From: an uncultured Eubacteriales bacterium
GTDB lineage: Bacteria; Bacillota; Clostridia; Lachnospirales; Anaerotignaceae
Length of the DNA: 28,020 nucleotides
Assembly (NCBI GenBank): GCA_900548595.1
Contig: URLB01000006.1
Coordinates: forward strand, 1-28,020
Direction: 5' to 3'
The notes beneath the pieces are model-generated. The model was not told the DNA's origin and made no database searches. It saw only the letters and a program-made list of their open reading frames with translations. Of the stretch, positions 1 through 7,453 are shown in pieces; the stretch's first letter is position 1, and every line of letters starts with the position of its first letter. Position numbers and translations under genes: made by a program.

Positions 1-1383
1 GTTTTTGCATCGGAGATAAAAAGTATTTTGGAATATACTCCATATAAAAAGGAAATGAATACGGAAGCACTTGAAAACTATCTTACATTCCAGTATTCGG
101 TTCTTCCGGAAACATTTTTCAAAGGTATTTATAAACTTATGCCTTCACACAGTATAACTTTTGAAAACGGCAAGGTAGAAGTAAAAAGATATTGGGAGCC
201 TAAGTTTGAACCTGATGAAAATATCGGACTTAACGAGCTTGTCGATAAAATAGACAACGCTATGCAGGACTCAATTAAGAAACATAAAATAAGCGACGTA
301 GAGGTAGGTTCTTTCCTTTCAAGCGGCGTTGATTCCAGCTATGTGGCGGCTTGTTTTAAAGGAGATAAAACTTTTACGGTTGGATTTGACTATGAGAAAT
401 ATAATGAGATTGATTATGCCAAATCTCTTTCCGAAAAAATAGAAATAGACAACTATAGCAAGCTTATTTCAACGGACGAATATTGGGATATACTTCCTAC
501 GGTTCAATATCACATGGACGAGCCTTTGGCAGACCCGTCGGCGGTAGCTCTTTACTTTGTCAGCCGTACAGCGGCAGAACATGTTAAGGTTTCGCTTTCG
601 GGAGAAGGAGCAGACGAGTTTTTCGGCGGATATAATATATACAGAGAGCCGTTTTCGCTTAGACCCATTACAAGACTGCCAAGACCCATAAGAAAATTTC
701 TCGGAGCGGCTGCTTCCGCAATACCGTTTAAAATAAAGGGAAAGAACTATCTTATAAGGGGAAGTAAAGACGTAGAGGAAAGATTTATAGGAAACGCATT
801 TCTTTTTAACGAAAAAGAGAGAAATAAGCTTCTGAAAGATCCTCAGGTTAAGTATGACCATACTACATTGACAAAGCCGTTTTATGACAAAGTAAAAGAT
901 ATGGACGATACTACTAAAATGCAGTATATAGATATACATTTCTGGCTTATCGGAGATATTTTGCTTAAGGCCGATAAGATGAGTATGGCTAACTCTCTGG
1001 AAGTAAGGGTTCCGTTCCTTGATAAGGAAGTTTTTGAGGTTGCAAGGCATGTGCCCCTTAAGTATAAAGTAACAAAGGAAAACACAAAATATGCTATGAG
1101 AAGGGCTGCCCACAGATATCTTCCGGATATGGTAGCGGAAAAGAAAAAATTGGGCTTCCCTGTTCCCATAAGAATTTGGCTTAAAGAGGATAAATACTAT
1201 AACATGGTGAAAGACGCTTTCACATCAGAGGCGGCAAGCCGTTATTTCAAGACTGATGAAATAGTTAAACTTCTGGATGACCATAAAAACGGGAAGAATG
1301 ACAACAGCAGAAAAATATGGGCAATATATATGTTTCTTGTATGGTATAAAAGATACTTTGAGGATGAATGTAAAGCAGCATAA
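1..1383 (+). CDS. asnB: Asparagine synthase (glutamine-hydrolysing), 5'-truncated by window edge
   Basis: AsnB makes asparagine from aspartate, ATP and glutamine in the cytoplasm. The reading frame is open from base 1, and the first residues (VFASEIKSIL) match the end of the class-II glutaminase domain. The gene therefore starts upstream of the window, and an internal TTG at 28 is not the start. The visible 460 residues hold the synthetase half: the ATP-pyrophosphatase P-loop FLSSGVDSS near residue 105, and the conserved LSGEGADEFFGGY motif about 95 residues later. A KADKMSMANSLEVRVPFLD segment typical of AsnB lies near residue 320. The catalytic N-terminal Cys and about 150 residues are missing only because of the window edge. 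An intrinsic terminator follows at once. Identification as an AsnB-family amidotransferase is firm. Whether its product is free asparagine or an amidated cell-envelope molecule, as for some Firmicute paralogues, cannot be told from this part. Confidence 0.93.
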   Translation, partial: VFASEIKSILEYTPYKKEMNTEALENYLTFQYSVLPETFFKGIYKLMPSHSITFENGKVEVKRYWEPKFEPDENIGLNELVDKIDNAMQDSIKKHKISDVEVGSFLSSGVDSSYVAACFKGDKTFTVGFDYEKYNEIDYAKSLSEKIEIDNYSKLISTDEYWDILPTVQYHMDEPLADPSAVALYFVSRTAAEHVKVSLSGEGADEFFGGYNIYREPFSLRPITRLPRPIRKFLGAAASAIPFKIKGKNYLIRGSKDVEERFIGNAFLFNEKERNKLLKDPQVKYDHTTLTKPFYDKVKDMDDTTKMQYIDIHFWLIGDILLKADKMSMANSLEVRVPFLDKEVFEVARHVPLKYKVTKENTKYAMRRAAHRYLPDMVAEKKKLGFPVPIRIWLKEDKYYNMVKDAFTSEAASRYFKTDEIVKLLDDHKNGKNDNSRKIWAIYMFLVWYKRYFEDECKAA

Positions 1384-1393
1384 AATGCATTTT

Positions 1394-1438
1394 AATAAAC
1401 AGGCACGACGTTTTAACGTCATGTCTGTTTATTTTTTT
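1394..1438 (+). terminator. Intrinsic terminator after asnB
   Basis: The arms AATAAACAG (1394-1402) and CTGTTTATT (1425-1433) pair, and GACG (1407-1410) pairs inside with CGTC (1417-1420). A run of seven T (1432-1438) follows. It lies 10 nt after the asnB stop and separates it from the convergent GntR gene. Confidence 0.85.
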
Positions 1439-1490
1439 AAAAATTGTGTTATAAAAAATTAAAGGCGGTCTGTTGAAATGTTTTGAAATT

Positions 1491-2204
1491 TTAAAAAATA
1501 GGCTCTTCACCGATATTAAGGCTGAGATGTGTTATGGCATGATGAAGATGTATTGACATAGCGTTTTTTGCACCGGAAGCGTCCCTTGCTTTTATAAATT
1601 CCATAATCAAGGCATGATCCGTTAATGTATCTTTTGCAAGTATATCCTCTGATGGGAGATGACATCCGTTATTAAGCGTAATGGAATCCCTAACTCCTTT
1701 TTCTATAAGAGGCAGAAGCTGCTGCAAAAAATCATTATGAGACGCTTTTACTATAGCGCCGTGGAACTTCTGATCCAGCTTGGTTCGGTCATGTCCCGCT
1801 AAAATTGCGTCTTCTACGGATTTTCCGATAGATAGTATATTATTCATATCCTCATCAGTGGCTCTTCGACAGGCAAGTGCGGCTATATCAGGTTCAAACA
1901 GCAGCCGTGTTTCATACAAATCCTTCAGACGCACACGTATTCTTTCCATGCTTTCTAATCCGAGATTTTGAAAGGCTGTTATTTCCGTATTTATAAATGT
2001 CCCTTTTCCGCGATAAACTACTAAAATACCCTGAGAAACAAGTATTCTTATTGCTTCCCGTAAAGTTGAACGTCCGACATTCAGCTGTGCGGCGAGTATA
2101 TTTTCACCCGGAAGCCGATCGCCGGGGTTGTATTTTTTTTCTGTCAATATCATTTGATATATGCTGTCGGCAACCTGCTGAACAAGACCTTTTTTGTTTG
2201 CCAT
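1491..2204 (-). CDS. GntR-family transcriptional regulator, FadR subfamily (FCD domain)
   Basis: This is a 237-residue DNA-binding regulator. Residues 5-73 form the GntR winged helix, with the signatures PGDRLPGENILAAQLNVGR and STLREAIRILVSQGI followed by the wing YRGKGTF. Residues about 90-230 form an all-helical FCD effector domain. Its putative metal-binding set includes Asp106, His148 (in FHGAIV), His197 (in DHALI) and the His219/221/222 cluster. FCD regulators normally bind small organic acids and usually repress a neighbouring gene. The gene is divergent from ilvD with 226 bp between starts, so ilvD is the obvious target. The start is supported by an AGGAG ribosome site 8 nt upstream and a TTGTTA-17-TATAAT promoter. 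The effector is unknown. A branched-chain 2-keto acid or dihydroxy acid would fit the neighbour but is inference. Confidence 0.9.
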   Translation of the reverse strand: MANKKGLVQQVADSIYQMILTEKKYNPGDRLPGENILAAQLNVGRSTLREAIRILVSQGILVVYRGKGTFINTEITAFQNLGLESMERIRVRLKDLYETRLLFEPDIAALACRRATDEDMNNILSIGKSVEDAILAGHDRTKLDQKFHGAIVKASHNDFLQQLLPLIEKGVRDSITLNNGCHLPSEDILAKDTLTDHALIMEFIKARDASGAKNAMSIHLHHAITHLSLNIGEEPIF

Positions 2205-2230
2205 TTAAACAGCTCCTTCCTTATAAATTA

Positions 2231-2259
2231 ATTATAAAAAGTTTTGACATAAATAACAA
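2231..2259 (-). promoter_or_regulatory. Sigma-A promoter of the GntR regulator gene
   Basis: On the minus strand a -35 TTGTTA (2254-2259) is separated by exactly 17 bp from a consensus -10 TATAAT (2231-2236). The -10 lies 26 bp upstream of the start codon, leaving a short leader with an AGGAG site. Confidence 0.65.
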
Positions 2260-2353
2260 CTGATTCATATATACTTTTTTGACAGGCCGTAATATGTATT
2301 TTTGTATAAAAAAGAGAATAGCTTTTGCAAGATGTGTTTTTATATAAATTCAA

Positions 2354-2382
2354 TTGACAAAGCTGTAGTTATTTGATATTTT
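2354..2382 (+). promoter_or_regulatory. Sigma-A promoter of ilvD
   Basis: A consensus -35 TTGACA (2354-2359) is followed after 17 bp by TATTTT (2377-2382). Transcription would start near 2389, about 40 nt before the ilvD ATG. This leaves no room for a T-box leader of the kind often found before Firmicute ilv genes. Other TTGACA hexamers at 2244 and 2279 have poorer spacing to a -10. Confidence 0.65.
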
Positions 2383-2385
2383 AAA

Positions 2386-2414
2386 ATCAGACAAATAAAC
2401 TACTTATCAGACAA
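2386..2414. promoter_or_regulatory. Candidate GntR operator: two ATCAGACAA sites 20 bp apart
   Basis: The 9-mer ATCAGACAA occurs at 2386-2394 and again at 2406-2414, so the copies sit on the same face of the helix two turns apart. The second copy is the core of a near-perfect dyad, CTTATC-A-GACAAG (2403-2415, 10 of 12 arm positions symmetric). Its TC-N-GA centre resembles the TGGTC-N-GACCA pattern known for FadR-type sites. Both copies lie over or just after the predicted ilvD start point, as expected for a repressor. Confidence 0.5.
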
Positions 2415-2430
2415 GTGAGGAGGCTGTTTT

Positions 2431-4102
2431 ATGAAAGAGTACAGCAGGAATGTAACAGTAGGCATTGAAAGAGCGCCCAACAGGTCGTTGTTTTATGCCC
2501 TTGGTCTTACAAAAGAGGAAATGAAAAGACCTCTTATCGGCGTTGTATCGTCTAAGAACGAGATTGTTCCCGGACATATGAATCTCGACAAAATTTCCGA
2601 GGCGGTAAAAGCCGGAATACGCCTTGCAGGAGGAACTCCGATAGAATTTCCAGCAATAGCGGTATGCGACGGTATAGCTATGGGTCATGTGGGAATGAAG
2701 TATTCGCTTGTAACAAGAGATTTGATTGCGGATTCAACAGAAGCAATGGTAATGGCTCATCAGTTTGACGGACTTGTTATGATACCGAACTGTGATAAAA
2801 ATGTTCCCGGGCTTCTTATGGCTGCGGCAAGGGTAAATATTCCTACGATTTTCTGTTCTGGCGGACCTATGCTTGCAGGTACGCTTACAGACGGAAGCAG
2901 AACATGCCTTTCTCATATGTTTGAGGCTGTAGGCGCATATAAAGCAGGGAAAATCGACGCGGCAGGACTTGAAGACTATGAGAAAAATTCATCGCCGTCA
3001 TGCGGATCATGCTCGGGAATGTATACTGCCAACTCTATGAACTGTCTTACGGAAGCTATAGGCATGGGTCTGAGAGGAAACGGAACAATACCTGCGGTTT
3101 ACTCCGCAAGAATACGTCTTGCAAAAGAAGCGGGAATGAAAATAATGGAACTTTTCGAGAAAAATATAAGACCCAGAGACATTATGACAGCCGAGGCTTT
3201 TCATAATGCGGAAACAATAGATATGGCTCTCGGATGTTCAACAAACACAATGCTTCATCTTCCGGCAATAGCGCATGAATGCGGAATAGAACTTGATTTG
3301 GATTATACAAACGAGATTTCGGCTAAGACACCTAACCTTTGCCATTTGGCTCCGGCAGGTAATACATATATGGAAGATTTGAACAGAGCCGGCGGAGTAT
3401 ATGCGGTTATGAAAGAGCTTGCCGACGCAGGACTTATAAAAACAGATCTTATCACATGTACGGGAAAAACAATAGCGGAAAACTTGGCCGAAGCGCCGAA
3501 TAAACCGTGATGAGAGCATAATAAGACCTATTGATAATCCGTTTATGAAGACAGGCGGCATTGCAGTACTTAAAGGAAATCTTGCTCCCGACGGATGTGT
3601 TGTTAAACAGGCGGCTGTGGCTGAAGAAATGCTTGTACATGAAGGCCCTGCAAGGGTTTTCGATTCCGAAGAGGACGCTATCGAAGCAATATTCGGAGGG
3701 GAAATAAAAGCAGGAGACGTTGTTGTCATAAGATATGAAGGCCCTAAAGGCGGCCCTGGTATGAGAGAAATGCTTAATCCGACATCGGCTATTGCCGGTA
3801 TGGGACTTGATAAAGACGTAGCGCTTGTAACAGACGGAAGATTTTCGGGAGCTACAAGAGGCGCGTCCATAGGGCATGTAAGTCCGGAAGCGGCGCTCGG
3901 AGGAACTATCGGACTTGTTGAAGAAGGCGACATCATATCAATAGACATTCCGGGAAGAAAAATCAATGTTAAAGTAAGCGATGAAGAACTGGAAAAACGC
4001 AGAGCAAACTGGCAGCCGAGAGAGCCTAAAATCACAACGGGATATGCGGCAAGATATGCTAAACTTGTTTCCAGCGCCTCAAAGGGAGCGATTTTGGAGT
4101 AA
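2431..4102 (+). pseudogene. ilvD: Dihydroxy-acid dehydratase gene interrupted by a +1 frameshift
   Basis: IlvD dehydrates 2,3-dihydroxy acids to 2-keto acids in valine, isoleucine and leucine synthesis, using an Fe-S cluster. The first frame (2431-3510, 359 residues) has VPGHMNLD near residue 46, the CDKNVPG signature with Cys121, and the CGSCSGMYTANSMNCL signature with Cys191 and Cys194. It ends at a TGA at 3508-3510. The rest continues in the next frame (protein similarity from about 3503; first ATG at 3545) with RPIDNPFMKTGGIAVLKGNL and the TDGRFSGATRGASIGH signature, ending at 4102. Removing one A from the AAA at 3502-3504 restores a 557-residue protein of normal length with every other motif intact. 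The defect is therefore a single inserted base: a recent mutation or a sequencing error. Related sugar-acid dehydratases share the fold, but the sequence matches the E. coli-like IlvD type. The ribosome site GTGAGGAGG lies 7 nt before the ATG. Confidence 0.88.
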
Positions 4103-4151
4103 TCTTGAAATAGGGCTTATATAAGATAAATAAATCTGCTTCGTGAAAATA

Positions 4152-4199
4152 AAAAAAACACCTCAATCACAGCTTTTAAAACTGTTTGAGGTGTTTTTT
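4152..4199. terminator. Bidirectional terminator between ilvD and the DUF4364 gene
   Basis: An A run plus ACACCTCAA (4158-4166) pairs with TTGAGGTGT and a T run (4186-4199), with inner pairing ACAG (4169-4172) to CTGT (4182-4185). T tracts follow on both strands, so it can end ilvD transcription and the leftward DUF4364 transcript. The DUF4364 stop codon overlaps its edge. Confidence 0.85.
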
Positions 4200-4773
4200 A
4201 TTTTCTAATGGTTATCGGTTTAGGGTCGCTTTTATTGTCAGGATCCGTAGCGAGAGTAAGCATTATTTCTCCGTATAAATCGGCTACATTGTTTTTCCAG
4301 TTACGACAGATAGTTCTTGCCTGATCTTTTGTAGCGACGTTTATGCTTATTTCCATAAGCGAAGTCGCCCCGTCGCTGTCATACACTCCGCATTTTACAG
4401 TATACTCGTTATTCATTTCCTGAAAATAGTTGGCGGTTACTGCATATTCTGCCCGAAGTCTTTTGGAATTTTCCTTTGCGTAGTTATTTATTACACTTTT
4501 AGCATAATTGGAAATATGTTTTATAAAATAGTTAAGAGTATCTTCGCCGTCGGAAGTTATAGTATAACGGGTACTGTTGTTTTCGGTGGCCATTTCCAAA
4601 AGTCCGCTTTCCACAAGTTCCGACAAATACTGTTGTACGCTGAAGTAATCCATGAGATTTTTTTCCAGAGCAAATTGACAGATTTCACTGTTGGAAAGGG
4701 GAATTTCTATTTTTTCGATTAAATACAATATAATGAGCTTATTTTCCGCTAAAGCTCTTGTATTGTCATACAT
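4198..4773 (-). CDS. DUF4364 family winged-helix protein
   Basis: This 191-residue protein matches the DUF4364 pattern found across Clostridia. It opens with MYDNTRALAENKLIILYLIE, followed by a PadR/winged-helix-like segment (residues about 8-80) with LSNSEICQFALE, a putative recognition helix around FSVQQYLSELVESGLLE, and a wing ending in YTITSDGEDTL. A helix and a beta-rich C-terminal half (about 105-185) follow. It is probably a transcriptional regulator, but no target or ligand is known to me. It lies 68 bp downstream of the radical SAM gene on the same strand with no terminator between, so the two may be cotranscribed. It also has its own promoter candidate. The ribosome site (GGCGGTGG) is weak. 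Family assignment is fairly sure; function is inferred from the fold. Confidence 0.85.
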   Translation of the reverse strand: MYDNTRALAENKLIILYLIEKIEIPLSNSEICQFALEKNLMDYFSVQQYLSELVESGLLEMATENNSTRYTITSDGEDTLNYFIKHISNYAKSVINNYAKENSKRLRAEYAVTANYFQEMNNEYTVKCGVYDSDGATSLMEISINVATKDQARTICRNWKNNVADLYGEIMLTLATDPDNKSDPKPITIRK

Positions 4774-4808
4774 ATTAAACCACCGCCGCTGAAAATGAAT
4801 TGATATAT

Positions 4809-4837
4809 ATTATAAACTATTACAGTAGAATATACAA
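4809..4837 (-). promoter_or_regulatory. Promoter candidate of the DUF4364 gene
   Basis: On the minus strand TTGTAT (4832-4837) and TATAAT (4809-4814) are 17 bp apart, 36 bp before the DUF4364 start codon. The -35 lies only a few bases after the upstream radical SAM stop codon. Confidence 0.55.
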
Positions 4838-4841
4838 TTGC

Positions 4842-5750
4842 CTATTTCAACAATTTTCCCTGATAACTGTTTCTTTGTCTCATTTTTTTATGTATTTCGT
4901 TTAACACGCCCCTCTTGTCCATGCTCCAGGACGGTTCTATCAATTCGTTTCGGTTTCCGTCTCCTGTCAGCCTGTGGAGAACTATATGAGGAGGGAGATG
5001 CTCTATCATGTCTATTACGGTATCGGTGTATTCGTCTTTAGTCATGATATGAAACGGATTATCGGTATACATTTCGTGCAGTCTTGTACCTCTTATTATA
5101 TGGAGAAGCTGAAGCTTAATACCGTCAGTTCCGGCATTTGCGGCAAATGACACGGAACTTCTCATATCATCGATAGTTTCGCCGGGTAGACCGAGTATAA
5201 TATGGGTAACGGTTTCTATATTTTTTTCTTTAAGTTTTTTCATAGCCGATAAATAGACTTCGTTTTTATATCCTCTGTTGATAAGCTCTGCCGTAGCTTC
5301 GTTTGAAGTTTGGAGCCCGAATTCTACCCATAAATAAGTTTTTTTATTAAGCTTATCCAACAGCTCTACAATATTATCGTCTATGCAGTCTGGTCTGGTG
5401 GCGATTGCTATGCCGTCTATTCCATCGCATGAAAGCGCTTCTTCGTACTTGCGTTCAAGTTCGTCAACGGGCGCGTATGTATTTGTAAACGCCTGAAAGT
5501 AAGCTATATATTTTGCGTCAGGCCATTTTTGAGACAAGCGTTGTTTTGATAATTCCAGCTGATTGGATATTGACATATCGGCAGATGGGGCAAAATCGCC
5601 CGAACCTGCTCCACTGCAAAATATACATCCGCCTTTACTTATTTTTCCGTCGCGGTTAGGACATGTAAAACCTGCGTTCACAGACAGTTTGACAGTTTTT
5701 GTTCCGAATCGTTCTTTTAAATGATCGCTTAATGAGTTATATGGTTTCAT
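4842..5750 (-). CDS. TIGR01212-type radical SAM protein (YtqA/YhcC family)
   Basis: This is a 302-residue cytoplasmic radical SAM enzyme of the YtqA/YhcC group. The cluster-binding cysteines follow the family's unusual spacing: Cys30, Cys42 and Cys45 in NAGFTCPNRDG and KGGCIFC (C-x11-C-x2-C), not the classical CxxxCxxC. Supporting motifs are YFQAFTNTYAP, the ATRPDCI strand, WVEFGLQT, HIILGLPGET and the LHRLTGDG segment near residue 262. The family resembles the radical SAM half of Elp3-like proteins, and a tRNA-modifying role has been suggested, but I know of no settled substrate. The start has a strong AGGAGG site 7 nt upstream. A TTTACA-17-TATTAT promoter precedes it, and the DUF4364 gene follows. 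Confidence 0.9.
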   Translation of the reverse strand: MKPYNSLSDHLKERFGTKTVKLSVNAGFTCPNRDGKISKGGCIFCSGAGSGDFAPSADMSISNQLELSKQRLSQKWPDAKYIAYFQAFTNTYAPVDELERKYEEALSCDGIDGIAIATRPDCIDDNIVELLDKLNKKTYLWVEFGLQTSNEATAELINRGYKNEVYLSAMKKLKEKNIETVTHIILGLPGETIDDMRSSVSFAANAGTDGIKLQLLHIIRGTRLHEMYTDNPFHIMTKDEYTDTVIDMIEHLPPHIVLHRLTGDGNRNELIEPSWSMDKRGVLNEIHKKMRQRNSYQGKLLK

Positions 5751-5768
5751 ATTTATACCTCCTATATT

Positions 5769-5797
5769 ATAATAACCCCTTATTGCGCGTTTGTAAA
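5769..5797 (-). promoter_or_regulatory. Promoter candidate of the radical SAM gene
   Basis: On the minus strand TTTACA (5792-5797) lies 17 bp from TATTAT (5769-5774). This is 19 bp upstream of the start codon, which leaves a very short leader containing the AGGAGG site. Confidence 0.5.
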
Positions 5798-5904
5798 ATT
5801 ACATTATATAATTTATGAAATTAGATATACACTAAGACAGTATATAATTTATATGTCGGAGATACTGATAGATAGCAAAATTCTTTACAATAATAATTAT
5901 CAAA

Positions 5905-5947
5905 TCATAATAAAACACCCTACAAGATTTTTCTTTTGCAGGGTGTT
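5905..5947 (-). terminator. Intrinsic terminator after the XRE/GIY-YIG gene
   Basis: AACACCCTACAA (5914-5925) pairs with TTGCAGGGTGTT (5936-5947) with one mismatch. On the minus strand the hairpin is followed by TTTTATTATG. It lies 8 bp beyond the stop codon of the leftward gene. Confidence 0.8.
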
Positions 5948-5955
5948 AATACATA

Positions 5956-6846
5956 TTATAATATATCACAAAGATTTTTTAATAAAGTACCGTTGTAAGT
6001 AAAATGCTCTATAAGATATTTAGGTCCCTTTGTAATATAATTTTTACCGCTAATCATTTTTATAAAAGGAGTAATATACATTGTTTCACCTTTATATTCG
6101 ATTCTTCTGGTATCGGCAACGGTACAAGTAATATTAGGATCATCAATAAAAACCAAAATTGCACCAATAGGGATGTGATAATCATTAAAGGAAAAGTTAG
6201 TAGATCTTATTTGATGTTCATAACTTATTTCTTCAGAAACTTCCTCGGCAATAATATCATCTTTACTGAGTTCCCATTTCTTTAATCTATCAGTATGATT
6301 ATGGATTTCAGCTATAGCTTCTAAGAGCAGATATGCATCTTCTGCTGACATTGCATAAAATTCACGTATACGCTTTTTCCCATTATAATTATCTATAGAG
6401 CGAAGATTAGGATTGAGTTTATCAATGATGGAGTGAACTTTTAGGTCGGATAATCTAGAATCTACTTCATATGTAGCATATACGCGGAATGCAAATGGTG
6501 TGCATTCGCTATTATTTAATTGTGTTAAACGGTTTTCAATATTATCTGCATATCCTATCTTAACGTAATCAGGAAAAGAAGGATTTTTTAAGATATATAT
6601 TACACCTCGCAGTTGATGTTCTTTTGAATTAGTTTCATCTGTACGTTTTTTGATATCTAAAAGGTAGTTAGTATCAACATCAAGAATATCAGCAATTTTT
6701 ACTAATTCTTCTAAAGAAGGGTTACGCCGACCAAGTTCATAATTTGCTACTGTACTTCTGCATGAGCCTAAAAGATCTGCAAATTCCTGTTGAGTTAAAT
6801 GTTTTGCAACTCGAGCTTCTTTAATTTTTTTTGATATTTGAATCAT
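5956..6846 (-). CDS. XRE-type regulator fused to a GIY-YIG (T5orf172-like) domain
   Basis: This 296-residue protein has three parts. Residues 5-62 are an XRE/Cro helix-turn-helix with LTQQEFADLLGSCRSTVANY, YELGRRNPSLEELVKIADIL and DTNYLL. Residues about 80-178 resemble the T5orf172/MUG113 branch of the GIY-YIG nuclease fold. There VIYIL stands for the GIY strand, YVKIGYADNIENRLTQL for the YIG strand plus the catalytic-type Arg106, His138 lies in the following helix, and REFY (161-164) holds the acidic position. Residues about 220-296 are a small beta-rich domain (IPIGAILVFIDDP, then CTVAD, then GETMYITP) resembling one I recall at the end of other GIY-YIG proteins. The gene stands alone in a very AT-rich stretch between conserved genes and has an AAGGAG site and its own terminator. 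It may be a phage- or island-derived regulator that cuts or only binds DNA. Activity is not established. Confidence 0.8.
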   Translation of the reverse strand: MIQISKKIKEARVAKHLTQQEFADLLGSCRSTVANYELGRRNPSLEELVKIADILDVDTNYLLDIKKRTDETNSKEHQLRGVIYILKNPSFPDYVKIGYADNIENRLTQLNNSECTPFAFRVYATYEVDSRLSDLKVHSIIDKLNPNLRSIDNYNGKKRIREFYAMSAEDAYLLLEAIAEIHNHTDRLKKWELSKDDIIAEEVSEEISYEHQIRSTNFSFNDYHIPIGAILVFIDDPNITCTVADTRRIEYKGETMYITPFIKMISGKNYITKGPKYLIEHFTYNGTLLKNLCDIL

Positions 6847-6887
6847 ATATGAACTCCTTTTTATAGGTTATATAATAAAATTATATT

Positions 6888-6918
6888 GTAATGTTTCCTG
6901 TCTTTTTGATAACATTAC
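6888..6918. promoter_or_regulatory. Inverted repeat, probable operator of the XRE/GIY-YIG gene
   Basis: GTAATGTT (6888-6895) and AACATTAC (6911-6918) are perfect 8-bp inverted arms separated by 15 bp, 41 bp upstream of the start codon. Several TATAAT-like hexamers on the minus strand (for example 6880-6885) lie next to it. This is the usual layout for an XRE protein repressing its own promoter. Confidence 0.5.
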
Positions 6919-7281
6919 CTAGATTAATTAATTCTATATATCGATTATTGTAATAATATAAATAATTGGCAGAGAAAATATTTTGAAAAAGAGTTATAGG
7001 TCATCAAAGATAACAATATAGGTTTCTATGCTTTTATAAATTATAAAAATATTATATCATAAATAGATTATAATGTGAAATTATTTAGATACATAACAAA
7101 AAATAATTTCAGACACTAATACAATTTAGTAGTTTAATATGCAAAGGACTTGTTTAGATGCATTTTATATATACAATATATTGAAATTACTATAGTGTAC
7201 AAATAAATACTGGCTTATTTATATGGAAAAATAAGAATAACATAGATTAACGAATTAGCGTTACTTAAATCATGAATATAC
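6919..7281. other. AT-rich stretch without a recognisable gene
   Basis: No credible ORF, RNA gene or repeat array is visible in this very AT-rich segment on either strand. It holds only weak dyads, for example CTTATTT paired with AAATAAG near 7213-7233. It may be the decayed remainder of the island that carries the XRE/GIY-YIG gene. Confidence 0.6.
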
Positions 7282-7310
7282 TTGTCCGTCTAGGATTACT
7301 CCAGTATAAT
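7282..7310 (+). promoter_or_regulatory. Sigma-A promoter upstream of recD2
   Basis: TTGTCC (7282-7287), 17 bp, then consensus TATAAT (7305-7310). Transcription would start near 7317, giving a leader of about 137 nt. That leader contains the dyad AATCATA/TATGATT (7326-7349). A second TATAAT at 7427-7432, nearer the gene, lacks a good -35. Confidence 0.55.
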
Positions 7311-7453
7311 ATATCTATATAGATTAATCATATTATGGCTACTATGATTTGTTATACATTATAGGATTTCAATTTTGTATTTGTAAGAACTTAGTTATGA
7401 TGGGTACAAAATCGTAATTTGTATAGTATAATTAGCCGAGGGCGGTGATACTG

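Noticed and set aside
469..1113. Leftward 214-codon open frame inside asnB
   Set aside because: It is the antisense shadow of a clear AsnB coding region, has no domain signal or ribosome site, and is rich in Cys, Phe and Ser as shadow frames are.
3495..3545. Programmed +1 frameshift in ilvD
   Set aside because: There is no CUU-UGA-type or other known shift site, and ilvD is not known to use one. A one-base error or mutation is simpler.
3238..4035. Leftward 265-codon open frame inside ilvD
   Set aside because: It is antisense to conserved IlvD sequence, low in complexity (Ser/Pro/Ile) and without a ribosome site.
7445..7453. GTG at 7445 as recD2 start
   Set aside because: It overlaps the only ribosome site. 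ATG 7454 has correct spacing and fits the family N-terminus.
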